From Triparma columacea (Eukaryota; Sar; Bolidophyceae; Parmales; Triparmaceae), in NCBI GenBank assembly GCA_030267965.1, contig BRYA01000233.1, forward strand, positions 27,599-91,598: 64,000 bases of DNA, written 5' to 3'. A program made the position numbers and the translations under genes. Under the pieces are notes generated by a model that was not told the DNA's origin, searched no databases, and was given only the letters and a program-made list of their open reading frames with translations. Shown here piece by piece: positions 1 through 9,867 of the stretch. Within the stretch, counting starts at the first letter, position 1. Every line of letters starts with the position of its first letter.

Positions 1-241
1 TGTTGGTTTTAAGGATAAGTAAACAATGATAGAGAGTATGTGCTCGTCTCATCGAAGGTTTACTATCTCTTTGTATGGATAAGCGGGATAAAGGAGCATA
101 GAGATATCGGAAAGATGCCAAATTCAGCTCAACTACTCCTCGTCCTGGTAATAGCGGAAAGGACAGGTAAAAACACACTTCACGTCGTTAATGGCCCAAA
201 TAAATGTGATGGCGGGAGGTTGTCTCATTCATTATTCTCAC

Positions 242-280
242 CTTCTTAGCAGCCTTCTTGTCAACGGTAGCAGATGCCAT
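242..280 (-). CDS. First coding exon of a minus-strand gene running off the left edge (partial)
   Basis: Reading the minus strand from 280 gives ATG and 13 codons (MASATVDKKAAKK), followed directly by a GTGAG splice donor at 241-237. The exon ends in phase 0. The rest of the gene must lie beyond position 1, because no minus-strand continuation is visible in 1-241, which is probably intron. A short Ala/Lys-rich start followed by an early intron is common in ribosomal-protein and histone-like genes, but the family cannot be named from 13 residues. Confidence 0.5.
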
Positions 281-550
281 GTTTATGATTGATTGAGTGA
301 TTTAGGATTTGCTGGGTGGTTGGTTCCAGGAAGATTGGTTGGCTTTCTTTGAGATAGGTCTTTGGGTCAAAGTCAAGCCAAATTTGAAACGAGATTAAAA
401 ACGAAGTGAACTTTTAAACTCCCCCCAGTGAGTAATCCAACCTCCGGAGAGAAGGTCCTGCACGTCCTTCAGTCCTTCCTTAGATAATTTTTTCAAAGGT
501 CTTGCTTGAGGGCCGTTGCCAGCACCGGCTAACTTGTCTGGGTCAAAGCA

Positions 551-2961
551 ATGATCCGCTCTAATTATACCGCCGTTCCGAAGGTTTCCTCCTCTCGGAC
601 CAAGTACGTCCCAGGTTCGTTTATAGTTGCGTCACACAGCAACGTTGCCCCTCCCCATTTGACTACAATGGCCGCTGCTGAGAAGGCGTCCAAAATCCGG
701 GAGGTCAAGAAGCTCAACGACGACAGAAAGGCGCTCACCCAGAATTTAGAGACGACACGAACCCGGTCGAATGACCTCGAGGCCGAGCTGCGCATGGCAA
801 GGGATGACCTGAGCAAGACCTCCCGGGCCCTGGAGGTTACCAGGAAGATGTTCGGCGCCCTGGCGGAGGAGAAGAACGTTGAACAGCAAAAGGCAATAGA
901 ATTGGCGTCAAGGGTCTCAAAGCTGGAGTCCAAGCTCGGACTTTCGATCTCTCAGACGGGCCTGGCCAAGAAGAATGCGGCCCTCAGGTGAGTGAAAGGG
1001 AGATTAATGTTCATTTCGTACGTACGGACGGGTCGGGTTGGTAGGGATCGCCAGTCGCGCTCCGCCTTTCCCTCCTCTTTATAGTATATTCTAAGACTCC
1101 CCCTCCACTCCCCCTCCACTCCCCCTCCACTCCCCCTCCCAAACAAAATAACAGGGACAACCTCCGTTCTACCCGTTCCAACGTCCTCCTCTGGCAGCAG
1201 AAGTACAAGGGCCAGGAGGACGACTTGATCCGTGCCTGCTCCGAGATCAAGGTCCTCGAACGCGCCCTCCAGATCAAGCAGGACTCGCTCAACTCCAGGC
1301 TTGAAGAGGAGGACTCTGCCTGCGAAAAGGGGGGGGGGAAGAAGGGGGGGGGGGGGAGGAAGGAACCGCTGCGGGAGCAGCTGCTGTACCAGCTGGCGCT
1401 GAAGAAAGAGGAGGCGCACAACCTCGCCCTGGAGCTCGCGCACAAGACCAAGGCACTGAAGTCTAACGAAGGGGAGATATCCAAACTCATGGAGACCATC
1501 AGGAACGACCGCCTCTCGTCGCAGGCAGACGCGTCCTCTATCAAGCACCTGACAAACCAGCTGATGGAGTACGACGTCGCGATGAGGAAGGTCAAGAGCG
1601 AGGCTGGTAAGATGGCTGCGGAGAGGGAGGGACTGCTGGGGAACATTGAGAGGATGGGGGGAGAGAACGCGAAGCTGAGGAGGGAAGTCAGTAGGGTCGT
1701 TAGGGAGAAGCAAGAGGTAGACAGGAGGCTTGAGGGGGTCGGGGAGGAGGGGGAGGAGAAGGTGAAGGAGCTGGAGGGGAAGCTTAAAGAGGTTCGAGCG
1801 AGGTTGAGGAGCAAGGACGAGGTCATCCGGGTGCAAGAGGAGCGGATAAGGGGAATGGGAGGAAGAGCGGTTGAGATGAGGGGGGTCATTGAGGATGGTA
1901 TCGGGAGGGAGGGGGACGTGGAGGGGATGGGGAGGGACCTGGAGCTTCTGAGGAGGGGGCTGGGGGAGGAGAGCAGGAGGAGAGAGGAGGCGGAGGGCCG
2001 GTACAGGGAAATGGAAGGGAAGGTGGGGACGCTGCAGGGGCTGGAGGAGAGGATGAAGAAGGAGATGGAGAGGGCACTGGAGGACCTCAGGAGGGTCACC
2101 AGGGAGAGGGACGCTGCGATACAGGAGGTCGTTAGGGGGGGGGGCAAGGGGAAGGAGGAGGTGGAGAGGGTGGAGAGCAGCAAGCAGATGCTGCAGAAGG
2201 CGCTGATGGAGCAGCTGGGGGCGACCAAGGGACAGCTTACAAGGGAGAGGGAGGCGAGGGGGAAACTGGAGGAGGAGGTCAGGAGGTTGAGGAGGGAAGT
2301 TGCGAGGGGGGGGGGGAGGAAGAGCCCGGGGGGGACGATGGAGGTGCTGCCTCCGACCCCAGGGGCGCTTAACACGTCGATACCGACGACCCCGGTAAAT
2401 GTGGTGACGGAGACGATGGTATCGCCAAAGGGCACAATACATGCCCCAGCAGTCACAGGGATCGTTGGGAGCCCCGGAACGCCGGCTGAGAAGGAAAGGA
2501 TGTGCAAGATAAATGTTGTCGACATGGTCAAGTTTAATCCCCCCACTAGCTCCGGGGGCATGGTGGGCATATTTGGCGGAAACTTTGGTGCCGGAAAGGG
2601 GGACCAGGTTTTCCTCGAGTTCAGCAGCACAGGGGTTGTCGGGACGGGAACAGTCGACGCGGTTAGGACTCGTGCGGCGGGTTGGGTTAAGGGAGAAGGA
2701 CCCAGTTGGAAACAGACCCTCAGCATGGTCATCAGCCCCAGCGCAGTAATGAAGGTTCAGCTCTTTAAGGGCAGCCCCTTTGACAGTAGCCCGGAGCTAC
2801 TGAGCTACCAGACGCTGCACTGCGGGGAGATCGGGACGAAGGGGAAGGTGGAGTTGATTGAGGTCGGGGGCGGGGGGGGGGGGGAACTTAATGTGGAGTT
2901 TGTTTGGAGCGAGGACATGATGAGCCCTAAGTTTGGGGGGAATAAGAAGACTTGGAAGTGA
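551..2961 (+). CDS. Long coiled-coil protein with a C-terminal C2-like beta domain
   Basis: Exons 551-987 and 1155-2961; the intron 988-1154 starts GTGAG, ends ACAG and is phase 2. The protein is 747 aa, or about 708 if translation starts at the in-frame ATG at 668. Residues about 40-600 are almost pure Glu/Lys/Arg/Leu heptad-type coiled coil with a short Gly/Lys run (KGGGKKGGGG) near residue 250. The last 140 residues change character to a beta-rich Gly/Val segment (GIFGGNFGAGKGDQVFLEF onward) that resembles a C2 domain without a clear calcium-binding Asp set. Such coiled-coil plus C2-like layouts occur in centrosomal, flagellar and tethering proteins. The family was not identified. Long G runs in the coding strand make frame errors possible. 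Confidence 0.75.
1096..1139 (+). repeat. 11-bp tandem repeat inside an intron
   Basis: Four head-to-tail copies of ACTCCCCCTCC lie in the intron of the coiled-coil gene, just upstream of its 3' splice site. They probably double as its pyrimidine tract. Confidence 0.8.
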
Positions 2962-2972
2962 GGGGTGAACTA

Positions 2973-3093
2973 AACTAGGGGGTTTATAATGAATACGCGT
3001 GTGAACTAGGGGGTTTATTATGAATACGCGTATGAACTAGGGGGTTTATAATGAATACGTGTGTGAACTAGGGGGTTTATTATGAATACACGT
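2973..3093 (+). repeat. 31-bp tandem repeat, four copies, between convergent genes
   Basis: Units start at 2973, 3004, 3035 and 3066 and share the core AACTAGGGGGTTTAT. Copies 1 and 3 carry TATAATGAATAC and copies 2 and 4 carry TATTATGAATAC, so the array looks like a duplicated 62-bp dimer. It fills the 3' flank shared by the coiled-coil gene (ending 2961) and the complex I gene on the other strand (ending 3165), so it may contribute to both 3' UTRs. Confidence 0.9.
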
Positions 3094-3164
3094 GGAAGCT
3101 TTTATTAAGATGGGAGAAGACTCATCCACTCTTTCCCTTGCAGTCTAGTTTCCGCCCCCATCCC

Positions 3165-3759
3165 CTAGTTCCTGTCCCTCGAGTAGTGATCTTCGTAGTC
3201 AGTCCTCGGCATCTGGTCGACATCCTCGGCCTCGAACTGGTAGACCTTCTCTGGGATATTGTAGTGCACCCCAAACTCAGCCCCATCCTCAAGGTCCCCC
3301 TTATCCTTCATGTTTAGCCTGACCCTGGCCTCATTGCTGGCCCAAGTCTTAATGCTAGTGTCGGGGGCGAAGCCGACCCCAAATACGAGGATAACTGTAG
3401 CCATAATATAGGTGGGGTAAACGATGGCCTCCCAACCATTGTAGCGTCCCCCCCCCTTCCCGTCAATTCCAACTCCCCATAATTCAGCCTTCATGGATTG
3501 TGACTCAGGTTGACCAGCACCGAAACGACGGCGAGCTATGAATGGAGGTATAGAGGGGGAGAGAGTGAGTGAAGAGTGTACAGGGTTTGTAAAAATGAGG
3601 AGCAAAGGCTGGGGAGGTCGTCCGAAAGGAGATTGGAGATAGATTGTAGATATCAGGCAGATGGGGATAGTTATGAGGTATATTGTAGGTACAGTACTTA
3701 CCAGTCATCGTAAGTGGTCTTGTGACCCTAACAGCGGAGTTTCTAATGCTAGATAGCAT
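3165..3759 (-). CDS. Probable mitochondrial complex I accessory subunit, NDUFB11/ESSS type
   Basis: Exons 3702-3759 (start) and 3165-3535, phase 1, donor GTAAG, acceptor ATAG; 142 aa. The N-terminus (MLSSIRNSAVRVTRPL) is basic and Ser-rich, like a mitochondrial presequence. The middle holds one membrane span (about residues 58-78, IVYPTYIMATVILVFGVGFA) followed by PDTSIKTWASNEARVRL. A single span followed by a W-A-x-x-E-A segment is the pattern of the ESSS/NDUFB11 subunit of NADH:ubiquinone oxidoreductase. The C-terminal tail is acidic. The call rests on this one region; another small single-span inner-membrane protein is the main alternative. Confidence 0.55.
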
Positions 3760-4274
3760 GAGATAATGGACTTGTGGTGGAGAGTTGGTTCACCTTTTTT
3801 CATGAACAGCCCTGTCAAAGAGAGAGGAAGGCCTATCTCCTCAAAATTGGTTATAATGTACGTTACGCTATTATTTGAACTAATTCAATCCAATGTTGTT
3901 AGTAATTTAGTATTGATATCCTCAATAAACCTAAACTGCCCATGTATATATATTTTCCCAAGACTGGCATCCCGATGGCGGTCCCGAGGCAGGAGTTTTT
4001 CCAAAGACTGAGGATGTATTTGACTATATTGTAAAAACATTCGATGATAGTCTCATCTGTTCACACTAAAACATCCATTAAATCACTCAATTATCTCAAT
4101 AAAAAGAAAAGAAGAGACTCCAAAACACTTCCACTTGTCGAGCAGAGAGAAGGCTGACACAAATCTGACACAAATATGATTAGAATGGAATTACAATGTG
4201 GAACACCCTCACCTTACCTCGTCTCGTCACTTACCCCCCTCCCCCCCTCCCCTCCCCCCCTCCCCACAGCCACA
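3760..4274. other. Divergent intergenic region (complex I subunit / Sec63)
   Basis: This is the shared upstream region of two divergent genes. The left part is AT-rich. Immediately before the Sec63 ATG lies a long C/T tract ending in CCCCACAG (4262-4269), which looks like the 3' end of a 5'-UTR intron, so transcription probably starts well upstream. A short direct repeat CTGACACAAAT occurs twice near 4155-4175. No gene was seen. Confidence 0.5.
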
Positions 4275-6489
4275 ATGGGCCTACAATATGATGATTCGGC
4301 ATTCTATTACTTCCTCCTGTCCTCCTTCACCCTTTACCTCGTCCCCTCCTACTACTATACCCTCAAGGCCCTCTGGAACTACGTCAAGCCCAAGTCGGAG
4401 GAGTCCCTTGGCGCCGTGGCGAGGACACAGGAGGAGAAGAAGAAGTCAGCCATGATAAAGCAGCGAGCCAAGAAGGACGCCACAATCTTCAAGACCTCCT
4501 TCCTAGTCAACCTCTTCCTTACTGCCGTCCTCACCCTGGCTGCAATCTACTTAATCTACAACCTCTCTCAGGACTCTGAAATCGCCACCTTCGACCCCTA
4601 CGAGATCCTCGGCATTGACCGTAACGTTGACAACAAAGGAATAAAGTCTGCCTACCGTCGTAAGTCCCTTAAATACCACCCTGACAAGAACCCTGACAAC
4701 CCGGCTGCGGAGGCTACATTCATGCTCATCGCCAAGGCGTACGAGGCGCTGACAGACGAGACTGCTAAGGCCAACTGGGAGAAGTACGGCAACCCAGACG
4801 GTAAACAGGTACGAATGGGCAGACAGAAATCAAAGCCGGACCTAAGACTGTGCAGCACAGCGGCCGCTCACTAACGCAATTCCCCCTTTCCTTGAATCGC
4901 TTCGTTTGCCGCCTCCCCGCAGTCCCTTGAGGTCTCCATCGGCCTCCCAACCTTCCTCCTTGACGGGCAGTGGAAGTACGTGATCCTCCTCTCCTACCTT
5001 TTCGGAATGGTCGTCCTCGTCCCCTCCGTCGTCTGGTTCTACTACTCCAACTCCTCCAAATACGGCGAGAACAACGTGATGTACAAGACCTGGGCTTGGA
5101 TAAACCACGCCATCAACGAGGCCACCACCACTGCCGGTATGCCCGAGGTGCTCAGCGGGTGCGCCGAGTACCACGAGCTCTTGATGCCCCCCGCGGAGCA
5201 CATGGACAGGGACAAGAAGGCCATGGTAGCCCTCGAGGGCGGCCTCAGGGGCTTCATGCAGAGGCCAAAGTACCAGCACATCTTGGTCGTCAAGGGGAAC
5301 TACCTGGTGCACGCGCACTGCACGAGGACCGAGCTGCCGGAGTTCTTCCAGGGGCAGCTCGAGGCGGTGCTCCGGGGTAGCAAAAACCTCATGAAGGCGT
5401 TTGTAGACCAGTGCCAGCAGAGGATGTGGATGGGGCCGGCCATGGAGGTCATCAGGTTCAACCAGATGATCACGCAGGGGATGTGGCTCAAATCGACCAA
5501 CAGCCAGCTCCTGCAGCTGCCCAACTTCACCAAGGTGCAGGTTAAGGACGCTGCCAAGGTTATGTCAGGTGAGGACGAGAGGGACCCTTTTCTTCAGTCA
5601 TGGGCGTTATCGGGGTTATCGGCACTAACACAACCCCTTCTCTTCTCTCCCTTAGGATCTGAGAGCATCGAAAAGTTCCTCTCCCTTGACCTCGACACCA
5701 AGACCTCCGCCCTTTCCTCCCTCACCCCCCCCCAGAAGGCCGACGTGATCCTTGCTTGCGACATAATCCCCCGCATCTCCGTCACCATCTCCACCTTCGT
5801 CGAGGACGACGAGGACCAGAAGATCTACGCCAACGACCTCATCACCGTCCGCGTCAAGGTCGACCGCCTCAACCTCAAGGAGGGCGAGAATGCGGGACTA
5901 GTGCACGCCCCGAGGTTCCCGGAACCAAGGAAGGAAACCTGGTGGGTCATATTGGCGACCAAGGACGGCAAGATCGTGAGCATCGAGAATGTGGCTAAGA
6001 AGGAGAAGGTGAGAATGAGCGAAGGAAACCACAGAGAAGGACACAGTCTGGAATGGCGGAACCTCCTAACCTCTCAAACCCCCCTTCCCCCCACGTCGTG
6101 CCCAGGTTTTCAACCACGATATCAAGTTCATGGCTCCCCCTCAGGGTGCCTACGACATGATCGTATACGTCGTCAGCAACGACTACGTCGGTCTTGACAA
6201 GAAGCTGCCCCTCCACTTTGACGTCGCGGACCCTTCCCTCCTCCCCAAGTTTGTCCCCCACAAGGAGGACATGGAGCTCGACGAGGAGCCCACGATGTTC
6301 GAGCAGATGATGGCGGGTAACATCGAGGAGGACTCCGAGGACGAGGACAGCGACAGCGACGTCGAGGACGTTACTAGCAAGGTTAAGACGGTTAAGAAGG
6401 TTAAGGAGGAGGATAGCGACAGCGACAGCGACGACGATGATATGCCGGTGCTCAAGAAGGAGGGGGCGGAAGGAAAGAAGGACCAGTAA
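4275..6489 (+). CDS. SEC63: Sec63-type ER translocon J-domain protein
   Basis: Exons 4275-4808, 4923-5568, 5656-6008 and 6106-6489 (phases 0, 1, 0); 638 aa. Sec63 is an ER membrane co-chaperone that recruits BiP to the Sec61 channel for protein import. The N-terminus MGLQYDDSAFYYFLLSSF matches the Sec63 start (F/Q-YDDS then a membrane span). A second span lies near residue 80 and a lumenal J-domain at about 107-177 with the HPD tripeptide (YHPDKNP). A third span (about 200-220) is followed by the Sec63 Brl region. The tail, rich in Asp/Glu/Ser, is the usual acidic Sec62-binding end. Start 4275 is preferred to the in-frame ATG at 4176 because the extra stretch translates a pyrimidine tract plus a splice acceptor. 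Intron 5569-5655 is 87 nt and in frame, so an unspliced reading would not show a stop. Confidence 0.92.
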
Positions 6490-6636
6490 GAGACCAGCTA
6501 TAGTGGAGTAAAGTCATCGTTCAAATTATGCAACCCTTTATTCTTCTTTCTCTCCACGGTGTTCTTCAAGCCCTCAAGTTCCCCTCATTTTCACCAAGCC
6601 AAAAATCACACCAGCTTCCACCGACACAAGCTCCCA

Positions 6637-8801
6637 ATGTCGTCCCAAGATCCCCAATCTGATCCGTCAATTTCTTACGACGTCTTAGTCGCCGACCACA
6701 ATGACCTCCAGAACCACCTTAAGATCCTCTCAACCAAGCTGAGAGAGTACACCCTTGCGCAACAGCAAGCCAAGGCCAGTGAGGTCGCCCTCCTCTCTGC
6801 CATGGCCTCTGTCTACCGCTCCGGTCGCGTCAACGACCTCCGGCGACGCGGTCAGGACGTTTCGAAGCTTCATGAGGAGCTCCTGAATGACCCCAGGGCC
6901 CGGAGCCTCCTGAAGAGCTTCACGCCGTCGCAATTAGGGGCGGGGGCAGATACATGCTCGTATGCGGACTTCTCTTCGAACCTCGCCGACGGGATCGCGA
7001 CGTCTGTAACCGCTGCGGTCAGAGACTATAAGAGGGAGGTGGACTCCCTCTCCGCTCTCGTCCAGGGCTACGCCGAGAGGAAGGCTAGGTACGATCACTA
7101 CGTCAGCAAGCTCACATCGCTCTCCGCGAGGGCGGCGTCGGAGGAGGACGGGATGGAGGCGGGTAAAATTTCAGCCAAGCTAGCCAGGAACATGGAGAAG
7201 CTAAAGGCTGCGATCCTCAACCACGACATCGCCCTGGAGCAGGCAAAGGGGGAGCTGAGGGCCGCGACGTCGGGGAAGGGGGTTAAGGGGAAGCTCGATC
7301 CGATCACCGACAGGCTGCTGCAATTCATGGGACTCGATGCAGGGTGCAGGCTGGGTTACGTTATGGAGGTGAGAGGGGGTTAAGGGGGAGGAAAGGGGGT
7401 GGGGAGTAAAGGAGGGGGGCAAGGCGCACCGCGGAGAACCATGCTAACGCACCTTTCCTCCCACCTTCTCTCTCTCGCCCCTCTTAGCACCAGGAGGAGT
7501 ATGGTCGGACAAAGGGACCCTTGGGCGGGGGGGAGGTGGACAGCGAGAGCGATACCGACTCTGACACTTCGGACATTGACTATGCGCCAGCGGAGGGGGA
7601 AGATGACGAGTGGGACGAGGAGGAGGTGGGGCAGCCGAAGGATGACAGGGAGAAGCTGGCCCGGATAACGAAGAGGAACTTTCTGCGGCTCTACAAGCCG
7701 AGGTACAAGTCTCTTACGAGGTCCATGCCGAGAGAGAAACCCAAGCACTACGAGGGGTGGTTGTTGGTTAGACAAGAGAGGGTGAGTGGAAAGAAGGGGG
7801 CAAAATCACGAGGGGGGGGGGCAGTCGCNNNCAACTTGCTTTGCATCTACGGCAATTCCAACGAGCCTCTCTTTGGGATTCGTCCCCTCTACGATTTAAA
7901 GATCAAGAACGTTACTGAATGGGAAAGCAAGTCCCCTCACGGCTTAATTGTCGAGGACGGGTATCAGGACGATAGAAAGTTCTATTTGAAGTGCGACGAA
8001 GATGCGGGGGGGTGGCTGAAGGCGCTTTTGAGGGCTTCCTGCTGGGACGATGGACGAAGCAGAATGAACATTCTTGGAACTCTGACCAAGATCAAAAAGT
8101 TAACCGCGAGCAAGGCCGGCGAGGCCGCTTCTCCAAGAACATCTCCGCAGGTCAAGATGTCGTCAAAATCACGCTCGAGCGCACCTCCCCTTTCATTGAA
8201 GAGCATGAAAGTAACCCAGGAACAGCAGCAGCGAAGAGTTGAGCCAGCATCACTTGGGGCGGGGGCAGGAGTGAGGAGAAGGCCAAGTAACTACGCGAAT
8301 CCTTTCTCGGGGGGAAGTGGGGGGCGCGAGAACGACTCTCCCGTCATGTTCGGGAAGAAGAACAGGAGAACTGTCGCGTCTCCTGCTCCTCCTCCTCCCG
8401 CTCCCACCGCTGCCCCTGCTTCCTCAATCGAACCGTCGCCGAGCAATCCGTTTGACTCCTCTGACGATGAGGGAGACTACGATGACGACGACGATGACGA
8501 AATACTCCCCCCTCCGCCCTCGCTCAACCCGTTCCGCAGTTCATGTGGTGCCCCAGAGGAGCTAGAGGAAGAGATTGATACCTCCCAGAGTACAGACGAC
8601 TTCCTTTCCTTGAGTGAGAACGGCGTAATCAACTACAAACGGTTCCTCGCATGGGATGAGGTGCAATCTGCAATCGAAACGGGGGACATCTCTGAGGATG
8701 AAATCTCCGTCCTTTGGCTTGAAGTGGCGGGAGGAGGGGACAGCGTTGACCAAGAGCAATTCACCAAGCTGGTTGGTAAATTAGAGGCTCGTCTCCTTTG
8801 A
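6637..8801 (+). CDS. BAR-like plus PH-domain membrane-trafficking protein with NPF motifs (contains assembly gap)
   Basis: Exons 6637-7368, 7488-7781 and one resuming near 7832 and ending at 8801. The donor at 7782 (GTGAGTGG) is clear, but its acceptor is lost in the NNN gap at 7829-7831. Residues about 10-240 are long amphipathic helices resembling a BAR domain. An acidic linker is followed by a PH domain (YEGWLLVRQER ... WLKALLRAS) whose beta-2/beta-3 part lies in the gap. The C-terminal half is disordered with three NPF tripeptides (YANPFSG, PSNPFDS, LNPFRS), the classic ligand of EH domains in endocytosis. It ends in an EF/EH-like helical segment. The layout suggests an endocytic or ARF-GAP-like adaptor, but no GAP zinc finger was found. 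The true protein may be longer than read here. Confidence 0.75.
7829..7831. other. Assembly gap (NNN)
   Basis: Three N bases interrupt the PH-domain gene between a clear splice donor (7782) and coding sequence resuming at about 7832. Three Ns usually mark a gap of unknown size. The missing part should contain the intron end and PH strands. Confidence 0.95.
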
Positions 8802-8935
8802 TGCAAAAAAATTCCAACTTGACTTTTTACCCCTTCATTCCTTTCCAGATCCTTGCTTTTTTGTTTAGATCCAGTAGAAGCAGCAGGACATAGTCATCCC
8901 GTGTCCCGACTTCCTCAGCAACTCCCGTAATTATT

Positions 8936-9832
8936 ATGGAGAGGAAAGAGGTGATCAAGTTGTGCGGTCTCTTGTTTGTCTTTACAGCCTGCTATTTCTC
9001 GGGCAAGACCATCGTTGACAGCATTGAGGCGCTTAGGGGAGAGTGGGTGCACTGGCCATTTGGAGCAATTATACCTGTTATTGTGGTGGTGCAGTACGTG
9101 CGTAGGTGTGTTCCCCCGATCTATGGCATCTGTGGTCCTATCTCTAGTGTTGTCCTGCTAATCTTCGCAGACAAGCTCGGGGCTTACCACGGTGCTTTGT
9201 TGTACCAGTCGATGAAACTCGAGGAGCTCATAATTATGCCTTCCCTCAGGTATTTGTATAGTCAACAGATGGAGCAGGTTATAGAGGGAGGTGAGGAAAT
9301 TTGGTGGCTTTCCAATTCATTCCGACGGGGCCTCAAGATGTTCGATGACACATACTCGGAGATCGTTGTGGGGGCTAGCTGGTCCAAGCAGTGGTTCACC
9401 GTCTGGATGTTCAATATGACGTACTTCTTCAATGATTACGTGTGCTTATTCTGGTTCTCCACGCGGTCGAAGATGCCCTATTTTCACTACTGTGGGGCCT
9501 ACGTCGTGGGCATAGTGCTAGAGTATCCAAAGACTCTCTTCAAGTTCAAAATTTACACCGGGCTTCTCGACGCAGCTAGTAGCTCTAGCTTCTGGGACGT
9601 CTTCGCCCATGCGGCTGATTTCGCCTGGTACGAACTTTTACTTTTCGGCTTGACAACGTGCTGTGCAACCCTCTTCGTTCACGGGCTCCACATACGGATG
9701 GTATTCAGGGCGTGTGTTGGGAACAGGTTCAAGGAGGAGGGAGTGGGGGTAGTGGAGGTAGGGGTAGTTGAGGTGGGGGAGACGCCACAACTAAGGAGGG
9801 AAGGCGAGGAGGTAAAGAAGTTAATGGTTTGA
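8936..9832 (+). CDS. Unidentified multi-pass membrane protein
   Basis: Single exon, 298 aa. Hydrophobic spans are visible at about residues 9-25 (LCGLLFVFTACYF), 41-55 (FGAIIPVIVVVQYV), 60-77, 160-180 (WFTVWMFNMTYFF), 190-205 (YCGAYVVGIVLEY) and 235-255 (ELLLFGLTTCCATLFVHGL). The cytosolic-looking tail carries an imperfect duplication (VGVVEVGVVEVG) and ends Lys/Glu-rich. The number of spans and the intact frame argue that this is real. No family motif (transporter signature, DHHC, rhomboid and so on) was recognised. Confidence 0.7.
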   Translation: MERKEVIKLCGLLFVFTACYFSGKTIVDSIEALRGEWVHWPFGAIIPVIVVVQYVRRCVPPIYGICGPISSVVLLIFADKLGAYHGALLYQSMKLEELIIMPSLRYLYSQQMEQVIEGGEEIWWLSNSFRRGLKMFDDTYSEIVVGASWSKQWFTVWMFNMTYFFNDYVCLFWFSTRSKMPYFHYCGAYVVGIVLEYPKTLFKFKIYTGLLDAASSSSFWDVFAHAADFAWYELLLFGLTTCCATLFVHGLHIRMVFRACVGNRFKEEGVGVVEVGVVEVGETPQLRREGEEVKKLMV

Positions 9833-9867
9833 GCTTTCTTATCTGAACAACAATTCTATTTTTGGCA

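Noticed and set aside
952..2732. Long open frames on the minus strand opposite the coiled-coil gene (496 and 573 codons, Ser/Pro/Leu-rich)
   Set aside because: They mirror the GAG/AGG-rich codon pattern of the plus-strand gene, have low-complexity composition and no motif; the plus strand has splice sites and a sensible coiled coil.
2973..3093. CRISPR-like array
   Set aside because: The units are directly adjacent with no unique spacers, and the DNA is eukaryotic.
4176..4274. Upstream in-frame start for Sec63
   Set aside because: The stretch translates a C/T tract ending in a 3' splice site, and the Sec63 N-terminal YDDS signature begins right after 4275.
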